Below, piece after piece: positions 1 through 7,839 of a stretch of DNA of 64,000 bases; position 1 is the stretch's first letter; every line of letters starts with the position of its first letter. The notes below the pieces were generated by a model. The model was not told where the DNA came from. It was given only the letters and a program-made list of their open reading frames with translations, and searched no databases. Source of the DNA: Trebonia kvetii (GTDB lineage Bacteria > Actinomycetota > Actinomycetes > Streptosporangiales > Streptosporangiaceae); the NCBI RefSeq assembly GCF_007827045.1, contig NZ_RPFW01000003.1:682001-746000 (forward strand). Direction: 5' to 3'. A program made the translations under genes and the position numbers.

Positions 1-978
1 GTGAGCCAAAGCGTTCAGCGCGCGGCGGCGAACGGGAAGAGTACTGCCCTGAACGCAGGCGACATCCCGGGCCTGGTTCAGGCCGGGGACAGGCGCGCGC
101 TCGCCCGGGTGATCTCGTGGGTGGAGAACGGGGACCCACGTACCCGTTCGGTGCTGCGGGACCTTAAGCCGCCGGCGACTGCGAGCCGCGTGATCGGCCT
201 CACTGGCGCGCCGGGTGCGGGAAAGTCCACGGTGACAAGCGCGCTCGTGCGCGCGTTCCGCGCCAGGGGCGCCACCACGGCGGTGCTCGCCGTCGACCCG
301 TCATCGCCGTTCACCGGCGGCGCGCTGCTCGGCGACCGCATCCGGATGCAGGAGCACGCCACCGACGACGGTGTGTTCATCAGGTCGATGGGCAGCCGCG
401 GTCAGCTCGGCGGCCTCGCCGCCGCGACGCCGCAGTCGATCAGGGTGCTCGCCGCGGCCGGCTTCGAGGTGATCCTGGTGGAGACCGTCGGCGTCGGCCA
501 GGCCGAGGTGGAGATCGCCTCGGCGGCCGACAGCACCGTGCTGCTCGTCGTGCCAGGGATGGGCGACTCGATCCAGGCCGCCAAGGCGGGCGTGCTCGAA
601 GTCGCCGACGTGCTCGTGGTGAACAAGGCGGACCGCCCGGACACCCAGGCGACCCTGCGCGACCTGCGGGCGGCGGTGGCGCTCGCGCCGGGGGAATGGA
701 AGCCGCCGATCGTGCCCACGGTGGCCACCGCGGGCGACGGCGTCGAGGACCTGGTCGCGGCGCTCGACAAGCACGACGCCTGGCTCGACGCGAGCGGCGA
801 ACGGGCGAGGCGGCGGCTCGCCAGGGCGCGCGACGAGGTGACAGCGCTCGCGTTCGGCGTGGTCGCCCGTCGGCTGACGGTCCCCGACGAGCTGGCCGCC
901 CGGGTGGCGGACGGCAGTTCCGACCCGCTGACCGCCGCCGAGGAGCTGCTGGCAGCTGCCGGTTTCGCTATGGATTGA
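1..978 (+). CDS. meaB: MeaB-type G3E GTPase, B12 mutase chaperone
   Basis: This is a 325-residue P-loop GTPase of the MeaB/ArgK family, which gates cobalamin loading and protects B12-dependent acyl-CoA mutases. The Walker A motif GAPGAGKS lies at residues 69-76, and the guanine-specificity motif NKAD at 208-211. The family signature around DSIQAAKAG precedes the NKAD strand. Length is normal for the family. The GTG start is the first base of the window, so an upstream start cannot be excluded. A mutase large subunit lies 5 kb downstream on the same strand and is the likely client. The two genes are normally adjacent, so the intervening four genes are an interruption. Confidence 0.93.
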   Translation: MSQSVQRAAANGKSTALNAGDIPGLVQAGDRRALARVISWVENGDPRTRSVLRDLKPPATASRVIGLTGAPGAGKSTVTSALVRAFRARGATTAVLAVDPSSPFTGGALLGDRIRMQEHATDDGVFIRSMGSRGQLGGLAAATPQSIRVLAAAGFEVILVETVGVGQAEVEIASAADSTVLLVVPGMGDSIQAAKAGVLEVADVLVVNKADRPDTQATLRDLRAAVALAPGEWKPPIVPTVATAGDGVEDLVAALDKHDAWLDASGERARRRLARARDEVTALAFGVVARRLTVPDELAARVADGSSDPLTAAEELLAAAGFAMD

Positions 979-989
979 CCCGCTTACTG

Positions 990-2714
990 TCAATCCTCCA
1001 GGGTCACCCCGACCATCGGCCCGACCGTCGCGAGGTGCTTCGCGTCGCCGAGGTACTCCGTCGACCAGGTGGCGGTCACCGGGTCGGCGAACGTCGCGGA
1101 GAATCCGCCGGAGTCTCCCGTCTTTACCTTGACGATCCAGTACCAGCCGCTGCTGCCGTGTGGCTTCAGGATGATCTGCACCATTTGGTGCGCCAGCGGC
1201 CGCCACTTGCCGCCGGTATAGGTCTCGAGCTTCCCCGTTACGGTCAGCTTCCCGCCCTTGGGCACGCGGTGCGGGGTGAATTTCACCTGGTCGAAGCGGT
1301 CCGCGTACTTCCAGGCCAGTTTGGTCGCGCTGAGCGAGGACAGGAACGCGGTGGCCGGGTCGTGGCTGGTCACGCCGTCCTTGCTGCTGGTGGAGCCGCC
1401 GAAGCTCGCCCGGTAATACGCGTAGTTGCGCAGCGCGGTGAACGTCGCGCTGAACGTCCTGCCGCCGTTGCCGCACAGGGAGCTCTTCTGCGCGGGAACC
1501 GCGCCGAGCGCGTGCCATGGTCCGTGCGGTCCCGGGGAGTACTGGATCACCAGGCCCTCCAGCGACGGCAGGTAGCCGGGCGTCTTCGGCGCGAGCCCGA
1601 GGCAGCCGCGGACGGTGACCTGCCAGAGCGGGTTCAGTGTGGCACTGAAGCCGGTGATGGCCGTGGGCAGCTCGACGGTCATCGGCAGCCTGACAGTCAC
1701 GCTGGTGAGGAACTGGCCACCGCCTGCCTGGACGGTCCAGTTCGTGCTCGCCGCCAGTTTTGGCAGCGCGGCGGTGAAGTGGCCTGACTTGTCGGTGCTG
1801 GTGCTGAGGGGCGGATGTCCGCTGCTTGCGGAAATGTGCACCCGCTGGCCGGCCAGCGGCACCACGGTGTGACCCGACGCGTAGCCGACGGTGCCCGAGA
1901 CGGTGACCTTGGCGCCGTACCTGACCTTCGCGGCGGACAGCCTGGCGGACAGCCGCAGCTGGCTTGGCTGCGCGGTCAGCGTCACCGGGGCCGCGGCGGC
2001 GCCCTTGGTCGCGGGCGTGGCGAGGATTTCGGCGGTGATCGTTTCCCCGGCGGCCGGGTGCGCCAGGGTGGCGCTGTAGCCGCCGGCCGCGGTAGTGGTC
2101 AGGTGGATGTCGCCCTCAACCGGGTCGTGCAGCACCAGCGGGCCGGTGTACGGCGTGGCCTGGGTGGCGCCTGGCGCCAGTTCGGTGACGGTGCCCGCGA
2201 TGACCGGATGCTGGTTGGTGTAGCTGAGGACGGTGCTGACCTGGCCGGGCGTGATCTGCGGGGTGACCTGGAAGGGCAGCGTGCCGGCGGGGACGCCGGT
2301 GACCGAGGTCCCGCCCGCGTCGGCGGCGTCCACGGTGATGAAGTAGCTGCCGAGCGGCAGGGTCGCCGTGCTGAGCGTGCCGCTCGTCCAGATGCTCGAG
2401 CCAGGCTGCGCCCCGCCGGCCGGCCCGGTCATGGTCAGGTCGAGGGTATCTGTTCCGGTCGTGGCGTCGTCGAGGTGCACCTTCATCGACGCGAGCGCCG
2501 TGGTGGAGTTCGCGGTCACCGCGAGCGTCTCGCCGCCCTGGCCGCCGAGTGCGGTCACCGTGGCCGGGCTGGTGATGGTGATCGTGTCACTCGGCGTCGG
2601 CAGGTCGGTCGGCGCCGCGTCCGCCCTGGCCGGCCCGCCCGTCAGGGCGAACGCGCACACGACAGCGACCGTCGTGGCGGCACCCACGACGCTGACGCGT
2701 GACCGGGAGTCCAT
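990..2714 (-). CDS. Secreted Ig-like repeat protein of unknown function
   Basis: This 574-residue exported protein has an N-terminal signal peptide: a hydrophobic core at about residues 9-25, then a GGPARADA cleavage region. The remainder is Thr/Ser/Val-rich beta-type sequence with at least three segments resembling bacterial Ig-like or Big domains, for example ATKVTVSGTV-like strands followed by Trp/Tyr-rich ends. No catalytic motif or cell-wall anchor is visible. It converges with meaB, leaving only 11 bases between the two genes. I do not recognise a specific function. An extracellular adhesion or binding role is inference from domain style only. Confidence 0.75.
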   Translation of the reverse strand: MDSRSRVSVVGAATTVAVVCAFALTGGPARADAAPTDLPTPSDTITITSPATVTALGGQGGETLAVTANSTTALASMKVHLDDATTGTDTLDLTMTGPAGGAQPGSSIWTSGTLSTATLPLGSYFITVDAADAGGTSVTGVPAGTLPFQVTPQITPGQVSTVLSYTNQHPVIAGTVTELAPGATQATPYTGPLVLHDPVEGDIHLTTTAAGGYSATLAHPAAGETITAEILATPATKGAAAAPVTLTAQPSQLRLSARLSAAKVRYGAKVTVSGTVGYASGHTVVPLAGQRVHISASSGHPPLSTSTDKSGHFTAALPKLAASTNWTVQAGGGQFLTSVTVRLPMTVELPTAITGFSATLNPLWQVTVRGCLGLAPKTPGYLPSLEGLVIQYSPGPHGPWHALGAVPAQKSSLCGNGGRTFSATFTALRNYAYYRASFGGSTSSKDGVTSHDPATAFLSSLSATKLAWKYADRFDQVKFTPHRVPKGGKLTVTGKLETYTGGKWRPLAHQMVQIILKPHGSSGWYWIVKVKTGDSGGFSATFADPVTATWSTEYLGDAKHLATVGPMVGVTLED

Positions 2715-2868
2715 GGCAGCTCCAAGCAGGGGTGCAGACGCCCCACAGCCATTGTGGGTGAACGGTCGGGTGGTGACCAGTGCGGCACGTCACCAGGTTG
2801 ATCACGGATTGGGGTCGATCACGGATTGCGCATGCGCGGCTGGTCGTAGCTGCGGAAACAACCGTAGT

Positions 2869-3387
2869 GTGTCCGGTGTGTCCAGAGAGCTTGGCCTGCC
2901 CTTCGATCCGATCGATCGCGCGGCGCGGATATGGGAGCGCCGGTTCGGCCCGTCGTCGGCGATGGCGGCGGTCACCTCGATCATGCGCGCACAGCAGCTG
3001 CTGCTCGCCGACCTGGACACGATCCTGCGGCCGTACGGGCTTACCTTCGCCAGGTACGAGGCCCTGGTGCTGCTCTCCTTCAGCCGGGAGGGCGCGCTGC
3101 CGCTGCGGGTGATGGGGGAGCGCCTGATGGTGCACCCCACCTCGGTGACCAACACGATCGACCGCCTCGAGGCGGCGGGCATGGTGGTACGCAAGCCCAA
3201 CCCGGCCGACGGGCGCGGCCGCCTCGCCGAGATCACGGCGCGCGGCCGGGACGCGGTCGCGGTGGCGACCCGCGACCTGATGGCGGCGGACTTCGGCCTG
3301 GCCGGGTACTCGGAGCCGGACCGCGAGGCACTGTTCACCCTGCTGCGCGGCCTGCGGCTGTCCGCCGGCGATTTCACGGACTCCTGA
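2869..3387 (+). CDS. MarR-family transcriptional regulator
   Basis: A winged-helix regulator of about 172 residues. The helix-turn-helix is seen around MGERLMVHPTSVTNTIDRL, followed by the wing GMVVRKPNPADGRGR, both typical of MarR. The open frame extends upstream to 2368, but that part only mirrors the opposite-strand secreted gene. I therefore place the start at the GTG at 2869, with GGAA about 12 bases upstream; the GTG at 2878 is an alternative. MarR proteins usually repress nearby genes in response to small aromatic or lipid ligands. The target here is unknown. Confidence 0.85.
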   Translation: MSGVSRELGLPFDPIDRAARIWERRFGPSSAMAAVTSIMRAQQLLLADLDTILRPYGLTFARYEALVLLSFSREGALPLRVMGERLMVHPTSVTNTIDRLEAAGMVVRKPNPADGRGRLAEITARGRDAVAVATRDLMAADFGLAGYSEPDREALFTLLRGLRLSAGDFTDS

Positions 3388-3401
3388 CCCCGTTCCGTCG
3401 G

Positions 3402-4940
3402 TCAGCTGCCGGGCTTGATCGCGCGGAACTGCCACGTCTGGCCGCCGTTGACGGTCATCCAGATTCCGTACGGATCCGGGGCCGGCTGGTTGGGCGCGGC
3501 GGCGGGATCGGCGATCGCGACCCCCTGCGTGTCGTTGGTCATGCCCACGTAGTTGAAACCGTATGGCGGCGCCGCGGAACCGCTGAGTGCGGCCTTCTGC
3601 CACTGGCTCGCACCGGGGGGCAGCCGGTAGATGCCCCTCTGCGTCGCGAGTATCAGGCCGCCGTTGCTGGTGGCGGTGAGTGACAGGGCCTTGCCGATCC
3701 ACGAGACGCCCGCCTGCCCGACGCCGGTCCGCTCCGTCCAGTTGGACCCGTTGTCAGTGGAGATCCACACAGTGCTGCTGAAGCCCTGGGGGAGTGCCTT
3801 CACCTCGCACGCGACCGCCAGGCTCGGCGTGCCGCCCTTCGCCCAGTAGGACGCGAGCAGCACCTGCAGCGACTGGCCGTACAGCCCCTCGACCAGCCAG
3901 CTGGGGTTGCAGGGCAGGCTGGCGGACGCCCGGTGCCAGGTGCTCGCGGACCCGTCCTTCGGCAGCGATCCCACGTACAGCGAGCCGTCGGGCGCGATCA
4001 GGTAGCCGTTGTTTCCTGCGAGCTGGAAGCTCGCCGAGCCCGGGGTCTGGGCGCTGCCGGTGCTTGCCGCGGCCAGGTTCTGGGGAACGCCGCTGACCGG
4101 CGTCCAGACGTCCTGGCCCGCCGGGGTGGACATGAGCGTGTAGGAGAAGCATTCGGCCGCGTTGGTGCAGCTGGCCCACAGCGCGTAGGCCCGGTGGTTG
4201 ACCGTTTCCAGGTCGGTGACCTGCAGATTTCCGGTTCTCACCTGGTTCCAGTGAAGGCCGCTGTCGTGCGTGGCCCACAGTTCGGGCCCGAACGCCCAGC
4301 CGTTCACCCCGTCGAGGAACCGAAGCCCGCTGACGCCGGTCAGGCTGCTCGCGGCCCCGGTGACCGGCGCGGGCACGCCCGCCCAGGTCTGGCCCGAATC
4401 GTGGGTGACCGCGATCGAGGTGCAGATGTCGGAGTTCTGCTGCGCGCCGCACTTACCCGAGGTCCCGGCCTGGCCCATGACGTAGCCGGTTGTTTGCGAG
4501 ACCCAGGTGACCGTGGCCGGTATGAACTTGTCCGGCAGCCAGCCGGGCGAAGTCGGCCCGAGCGTAGTGCCCGATCCCGATCCCGCCGGGGTGGGCAGCG
4601 CGCTCGATGACGCCGAACCGCTTGCCGTGGGCTCGTTGGTGGCATTGCCGAGCGTCCGCTGTGTCCCTGTGCTGCTCGGACTGGCGGCACTGCCGCTTGC
4701 CGCGATGACGCTCTTGCCCGGCCCCGACGTCCCGAGGCCGCCGGCGAGCCCGAGCGTCGCCGTCACTGCCACCGCCACGGCGACAACGGCGCCCGACGCG
4801 ACGGAGATCGCGGCGTGGCGTACCTTCCGCCGCCGCGCCCGCTTGGTGATCTGCTCGAACGCGCCGTCCGGCGGCGCCATCGGCCAGACCTGCTGGTTCA
4901 GCCAGCGGTCGACCGGGTCGAGGTCGTTGTCAGTCGGCAT
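3402..4940 (-). CDS. Membrane-anchored BNR/beta-propeller protein, putative anti-sigma partner
   Basis: A 512-residue protein with a short cytoplasmic N-terminus (about 41 residues, ending in the basic stretch TKRARRRKVRH). One transmembrane helix follows at about 42-69, then a Ser/Thr/Pro-rich linker. The large extracellular region repeats the pattern 'T.DSGQTW' and 'W.S.DNGSNW', which is characteristic of BNR/sortilin-like propeller blades. The start overlaps the stop of the upstream sigma-factor gene by 11 bases, indicating translational coupling. The architecture suggests an extracellular sensor that could hold the sigma factor at the membrane. No zinc-binding anti-sigma motif is seen, so that role is inference. 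Confidence 0.8.
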   Translation of the reverse strand: MPTDNDLDPVDRWLNQQVWPMAPPDGAFEQITKRARRRKVRHAAISVASGAVVAVAVAVTATLGLAGGLGTSGPGKSVIAASGSAASPSSTGTQRTLGNATNEPTASGSASSSALPTPAGSGSGTTLGPTSPGWLPDKFIPATVTWVSQTTGYVMGQAGTSGKCGAQQNSDICTSIAVTHDSGQTWAGVPAPVTGAASSLTGVSGLRFLDGVNGWAFGPELWATHDSGLHWNQVRTGNLQVTDLETVNHRAYALWASCTNAAECFSYTLMSTPAGQDVWTPVSGVPQNLAAASTGSAQTPGSASFQLAGNNGYLIAPDGSLYVGSLPKDGSASTWHRASASLPCNPSWLVEGLYGQSLQVLLASYWAKGGTPSLAVACEVKALPQGFSSTVWISTDNGSNWTERTGVGQAGVSWIGKALSLTATSNGGLILATQRGIYRLPPGASQWQKAALSGSAAPPYGFNYVGMTNDTQGVAIADPAAAPNQPAPDPYGIWMTVNGGQTWQFRAIKPGS

Positions 4941-5823
4941 TGGTCCTCCTCAAGCCCCGGCGGGTGCCGCGGCCCTTCTTCGCGGAAGCGTCCCCGGCCG
5001 TTCCTATTTCGTCGACGTATGTCCCTGCCGCGTCCCCCGGCGTCCCCGCGGCGATCCCGCCCGATCCCGGCGCGTTCCCTGGCCGCTGGGCGGGGACCTG
5101 CCTCCCCCGAGGCACGGCGCCGCGCTCCGCGAGCGCCTCCTTCAGCCGCGCCCTGGCGTGGAAGAGGTCGGCCTTGATCGTGCCCTCGGGCTTCTTGAGC
5201 TGTGCCGCGATCTCCCTGATGCCGAACCCCGCGTAGTAGTGCAGCAGGAACGGCTCGCGCAGCCGGTCGGGGAGCGCGGCGAGCAGTTCCCGGACGTCAA
5301 CGTCCTGCGACGGGTCGGAGAACGGCTCGGGATCCATGCCCGCGGCCGCCCGGCTGAAGGCGCGGCGCTCGCGCTCCATCTTGCGCCAGTGGTCGCGGAC
5401 CAGGTTGGTGGCGATCATGTAAAGGTAGCTCTGCGGGCTTTCCAGCTTGTCGGGGCTGGTCCACTTCGACAGCAGCCGGACGAAGGCCTCCGACGCGATC
5501 TCGTGCGCCGTCTCGTCGTCGTCCACCAGGCGCCGCACCCAGCCTGCCAGCTTCGGGTAGTGAGCGGTGAACAGTTCCTCCGCGACCACCTGCCGTGAGC
5601 GACTGCCCGATTCCCTGGTGAGGATGCCGTATGGACCGGTCTCCGCTCCCGCGTCCGCGCCCAACGGACCTCCCTCTCGCCGCGCCGTTCGTGGTGCCCC
5701 TACCGCAAAGGCGGCGGCTAGGCCCGAATCGGCCGTCGCCGAACCTGCCCGCACCGCACCGGCGCCCCCATTGAACATGATGTCACCAAATGGGGACGCG
5801 GCGAGAGTATTTGTCGGGTGCAT
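4930..5823 (-). CDS. ECF-type RNA polymerase sigma factor
   Basis: An extracytoplasmic-function sigma factor. Region 2 (ELFTAHYPKLAGWVRRLV through the SYLYMIATNLVRDHWRK core) and region 4 (LPDRLREPFLLHYYAGFGIREIAAQL, then the GTIKADLFHARARLKEAL helix) are clear. There is an unusually long N-terminal extension of 60-80 residues without recognisable domains, so the start is uncertain: GTG 5838, ATG 5823 and ATG 5778 are all in frame. I took 5823, which has a GGGA about 7 bases upstream. The C-terminus carries a further Gly/Arg-rich tail. It is co-transcribed with the downstream membrane beta-propeller gene and divergent from the mutase gene. Confidence 0.85.
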   Translation of the reverse strand: MHPTNTLAASPFGDIMFNGGAGAVRAGSATADSGLAAAFAVGAPRTARREGGPLGADAGAETGPYGILTRESGSRSRQVVAEELFTAHYPKLAGWVRRLVDDDETAHEIASEAFVRLLSKWTSPDKLESPQSYLYMIATNLVRDHWRKMERERRAFSRAAAGMDPEPFSDPSQDVDVRELLAALPDRLREPFLLHYYAGFGIREIAAQLKKPEGTIKADLFHARARLKEALAERGAVPRGRQVPAQRPGNAPGSGGIAAGTPGDAAGTYVDEIGTAGDASAKKGRGTRRGLRRTNAD

Positions 5824-5964
5824 CAGTGAATCCCACACTTTCGCGCGGTGGCAGGCTGCTGGTACGTGCTAGCCGTTCCTAAGACGCCGCACCAGGGGAG
5901 CCGGTTGCGGGAAAGTTGAGCGGGCCTTTGCTGATTGAGTAACACCCCGCTGACTGGCAGTTAC

Positions 5965-5998
5965 TAGGACGTCCTACTATATTGCTAGGGCGTCCTAG
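5965..5998. promoter_or_regulatory. Paired palindromic operators upstream of the mutase
   Basis: Two near-identical palindromes, TAGGACGTCCTA at 5965-5976 and CTAGGGCGTCCTAG at 5985-5998, have centres 21 bp apart. That is two helical turns, so they present on the same DNA face. The second ends 15 bases before the mutase ATG and must overlap the promoter or leader. This arrangement is typical of a cooperatively bound dimeric repressor of the TetR or MarR type. The cognate regulator is not identified. Confidence 0.6.
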
Positions 5999-6013
5999 TA
6001 AACGGGGGTAAAG

Positions 6014-7669
6014 ATGGGTGCGACCGGACGCGAGCGCTGGCGGCGCGACTACGACGCCGCCGCCAAGCGCGACGCCGACTTCAGCACGCTGTCCGGCATT
6101 GAGGTCCAGCCGGCCTACGGTCCGCCGGACGGCGCCGAGCCGCCTGACGCGATCGGCTGGCCGGGTGAGTTCCCGTTCACCCGGGGCCTTTACCCGACCG
6201 GCTACCGCGGCAAGCCGTGGACGATCAGGCAGTTCTCCGGCTTCGGCAATGTCAGGCAGACGAACGAGCGGTACAAGATGCTCATCAAGTCGGGCGGCGA
6301 CGGCCTGTCCGTCGCATTCGACATGCCGACGCTGATGGGCCGGGACTCCGACGATCCGCGCTCGCTCGGCGAGGTGGGCCACTGCGGCGTCGCCATCGAC
6401 TCGGCGGCCGACATGGACGTGCTGTTCGACGGCATCCCGCTGGACCAGACGACCACGTCAATGACGATCAGCGGCCCCGCCGTCCCGGTCTTTTGCATGT
6501 ACCTGGTGGCCGCGGAGCGCCAGGGCATCGACCCGAGCACGCTCGACGGCACGCTGCAGACCGACATATTCAAGGAGTACATCGCGCAGAAGGAGTGGCT
6601 GTTCTCCCCGCAACCGCACCTGCGGCTCATCGGCGACCTGATGGAGTACTGCGCGCGGCGCATTCCGCGGTACAAGCCGCTGTCGGTGTCCGGCTACCAC
6701 ATCAGGGAGGCCGGCTCGACGGCCGCCCAGGAGCTCGCGTTCACCCTGGCCGACGGCTTCGGCTACGTCGAGCTCGGCATCAGCCGGGGCCTCGACGTGG
6801 ACCAGTTCGCCCCCGGCCTTTCGTTCTTCTTCGACGCGCACATCGACTTCTTCGAGGAGATCGCGAAGTTCCGCGCCGCCCGCCGGATCTGGGCCCGCTG
6901 GCTGCGCGACGTCTACGGCGCCAAGACCGCCCGGGCCCAGTGGCTGCGCTTCCACACCCAGACCGCCGGGGTGTCGCTGACCGCGCAGCAGCCGGTGAAC
7001 AACGTGGTGAGAACCGCCGTCGAGGCGCTCGCCGCCGTGCTCGGCGGCACCAACTCGCTGCACACCAACGCCCTGGACGAGGTGCTCGCGCTGCCGAGCG
7101 CGGCGGCCGCGGAGACGGCGCTGCGCACCCAGCAGGTGATCATGGAGGAGACCGAGGTCACCAACGTCGCCGACCCGCTCGGCGGCTCCTGGTACGTGGA
7201 GGCGCTGACCGACAGGATGGAGGCGGAGGCCGAGGACATCTTCGACCGCATCCGGGCCATGTCCCCTGACGGCTCGATGACCGGCGGCATCCTGCGCGGC
7301 ATCGAGAACGGCTGGTTCACCGGCGAGATCGCCGACGCCGCCTTCGAGTACCAGCAGAAGCTGGAGAAGGGCGACAAGCGCATCGTCGGCATGACGACGC
7401 ACACCGGGACGGTCGGAGGCGAGCTGGAGATCCTGCGGATCAGCCCCGAGGTGGAGCGCGCCCAGGTCGCCGAGCTGACGGCCCGCCGCGCCGCCCGTGA
7501 CGACGCCGTGGTGGAGCGCACACTCGCCGCGCTGACCGCGGCCGCCAATACCGACGAGAACCTGGTCGAGCCCATGCTCGCCGCCGCCCGCGCCGAGGCC
7601 ACACTCGGCGAGATCTGCGACGCCCTCCGCGCCGTCTGGGGCACCTACACCGAGCCACCCGCCTTCTAG
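6014..7669 (+). CDS. Acyl-CoA mutase large subunit, isobutyryl-CoA mutase-like
   Basis: A 551-residue substrate-binding subunit of a B12-dependent acyl-CoA mutase with a TIM-barrel fold. The family core is evident (GLSVAFDMPT, GVAIDSAADM, SGYHIREAG, GTNSLHTNALDE). The residue aligned with methylmalonyl-CoA mutase Tyr89 is Phe74 (IRQFSGFG), and the residue aligned with Arg207 is Gln192 (KEYIAQKEW). Phe and Gln 118 residues apart is the isobutyryl-CoA mutase pattern rather than the methylmalonyl one. Ala101 replaces the Asp found in 2-hydroxyisobutyryl-CoA mutase. There is no C-terminal B12 domain, so a separate small subunit is required, and none is in the window. The enzyme probably interconverts isobutyryl-CoA and n-butyryl-CoA or a similar pair. 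Confidence 0.88.
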   Translation: MGATGRERWRRDYDAAAKRDADFSTLSGIEVQPAYGPPDGAEPPDAIGWPGEFPFTRGLYPTGYRGKPWTIRQFSGFGNVRQTNERYKMLIKSGGDGLSVAFDMPTLMGRDSDDPRSLGEVGHCGVAIDSAADMDVLFDGIPLDQTTTSMTISGPAVPVFCMYLVAAERQGIDPSTLDGTLQTDIFKEYIAQKEWLFSPQPHLRLIGDLMEYCARRIPRYKPLSVSGYHIREAGSTAAQELAFTLADGFGYVELGISRGLDVDQFAPGLSFFFDAHIDFFEEIAKFRAARRIWARWLRDVYGAKTARAQWLRFHTQTAGVSLTAQQPVNNVVRTAVEALAAVLGGTNSLHTNALDEVLALPSAAAAETALRTQQVIMEETEVTNVADPLGGSWYVEALTDRMEAEAEDIFDRIRAMSPDGSMTGGILRGIENGWFTGEIADAAFEYQQKLEKGDKRIVGMTTHTGTVGGELEILRISPEVERAQVAELTARRAARDDAVVERTLAALTAAANTDENLVEPMLAAARAEATLGEICDALRAVWGTYTEPPAF

Positions 7670-7839
7670 TCGTCGCGCCGCCTCCTATTCTCAATAGTCC
7701 GGCCGGGTTATTGAAAAGTTACTTTTCTGAACCCAAGGATTCTGTCATTAACTCACAGTGTCAATAATTCCAGCCGTTGCCGGTTAGCACTCCATAAGGT
7801 AGGCCTGACATCTATCTTCTGTGCGGCATTGGGGGCGGC

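Noticed and set aside
5839..6013. Possible cobalamin riboswitch before the B12 mutase
   Set aside because: No B12-box-like conserved core was seen. The two palindromes explain the structure better as protein operators.
7670..7839. Relatively AT-rich spacer considered as a mobile-element scar
   Set aside because: No inverted ends, target duplication or coding remnant could be found. It probably holds the kinase promoter.
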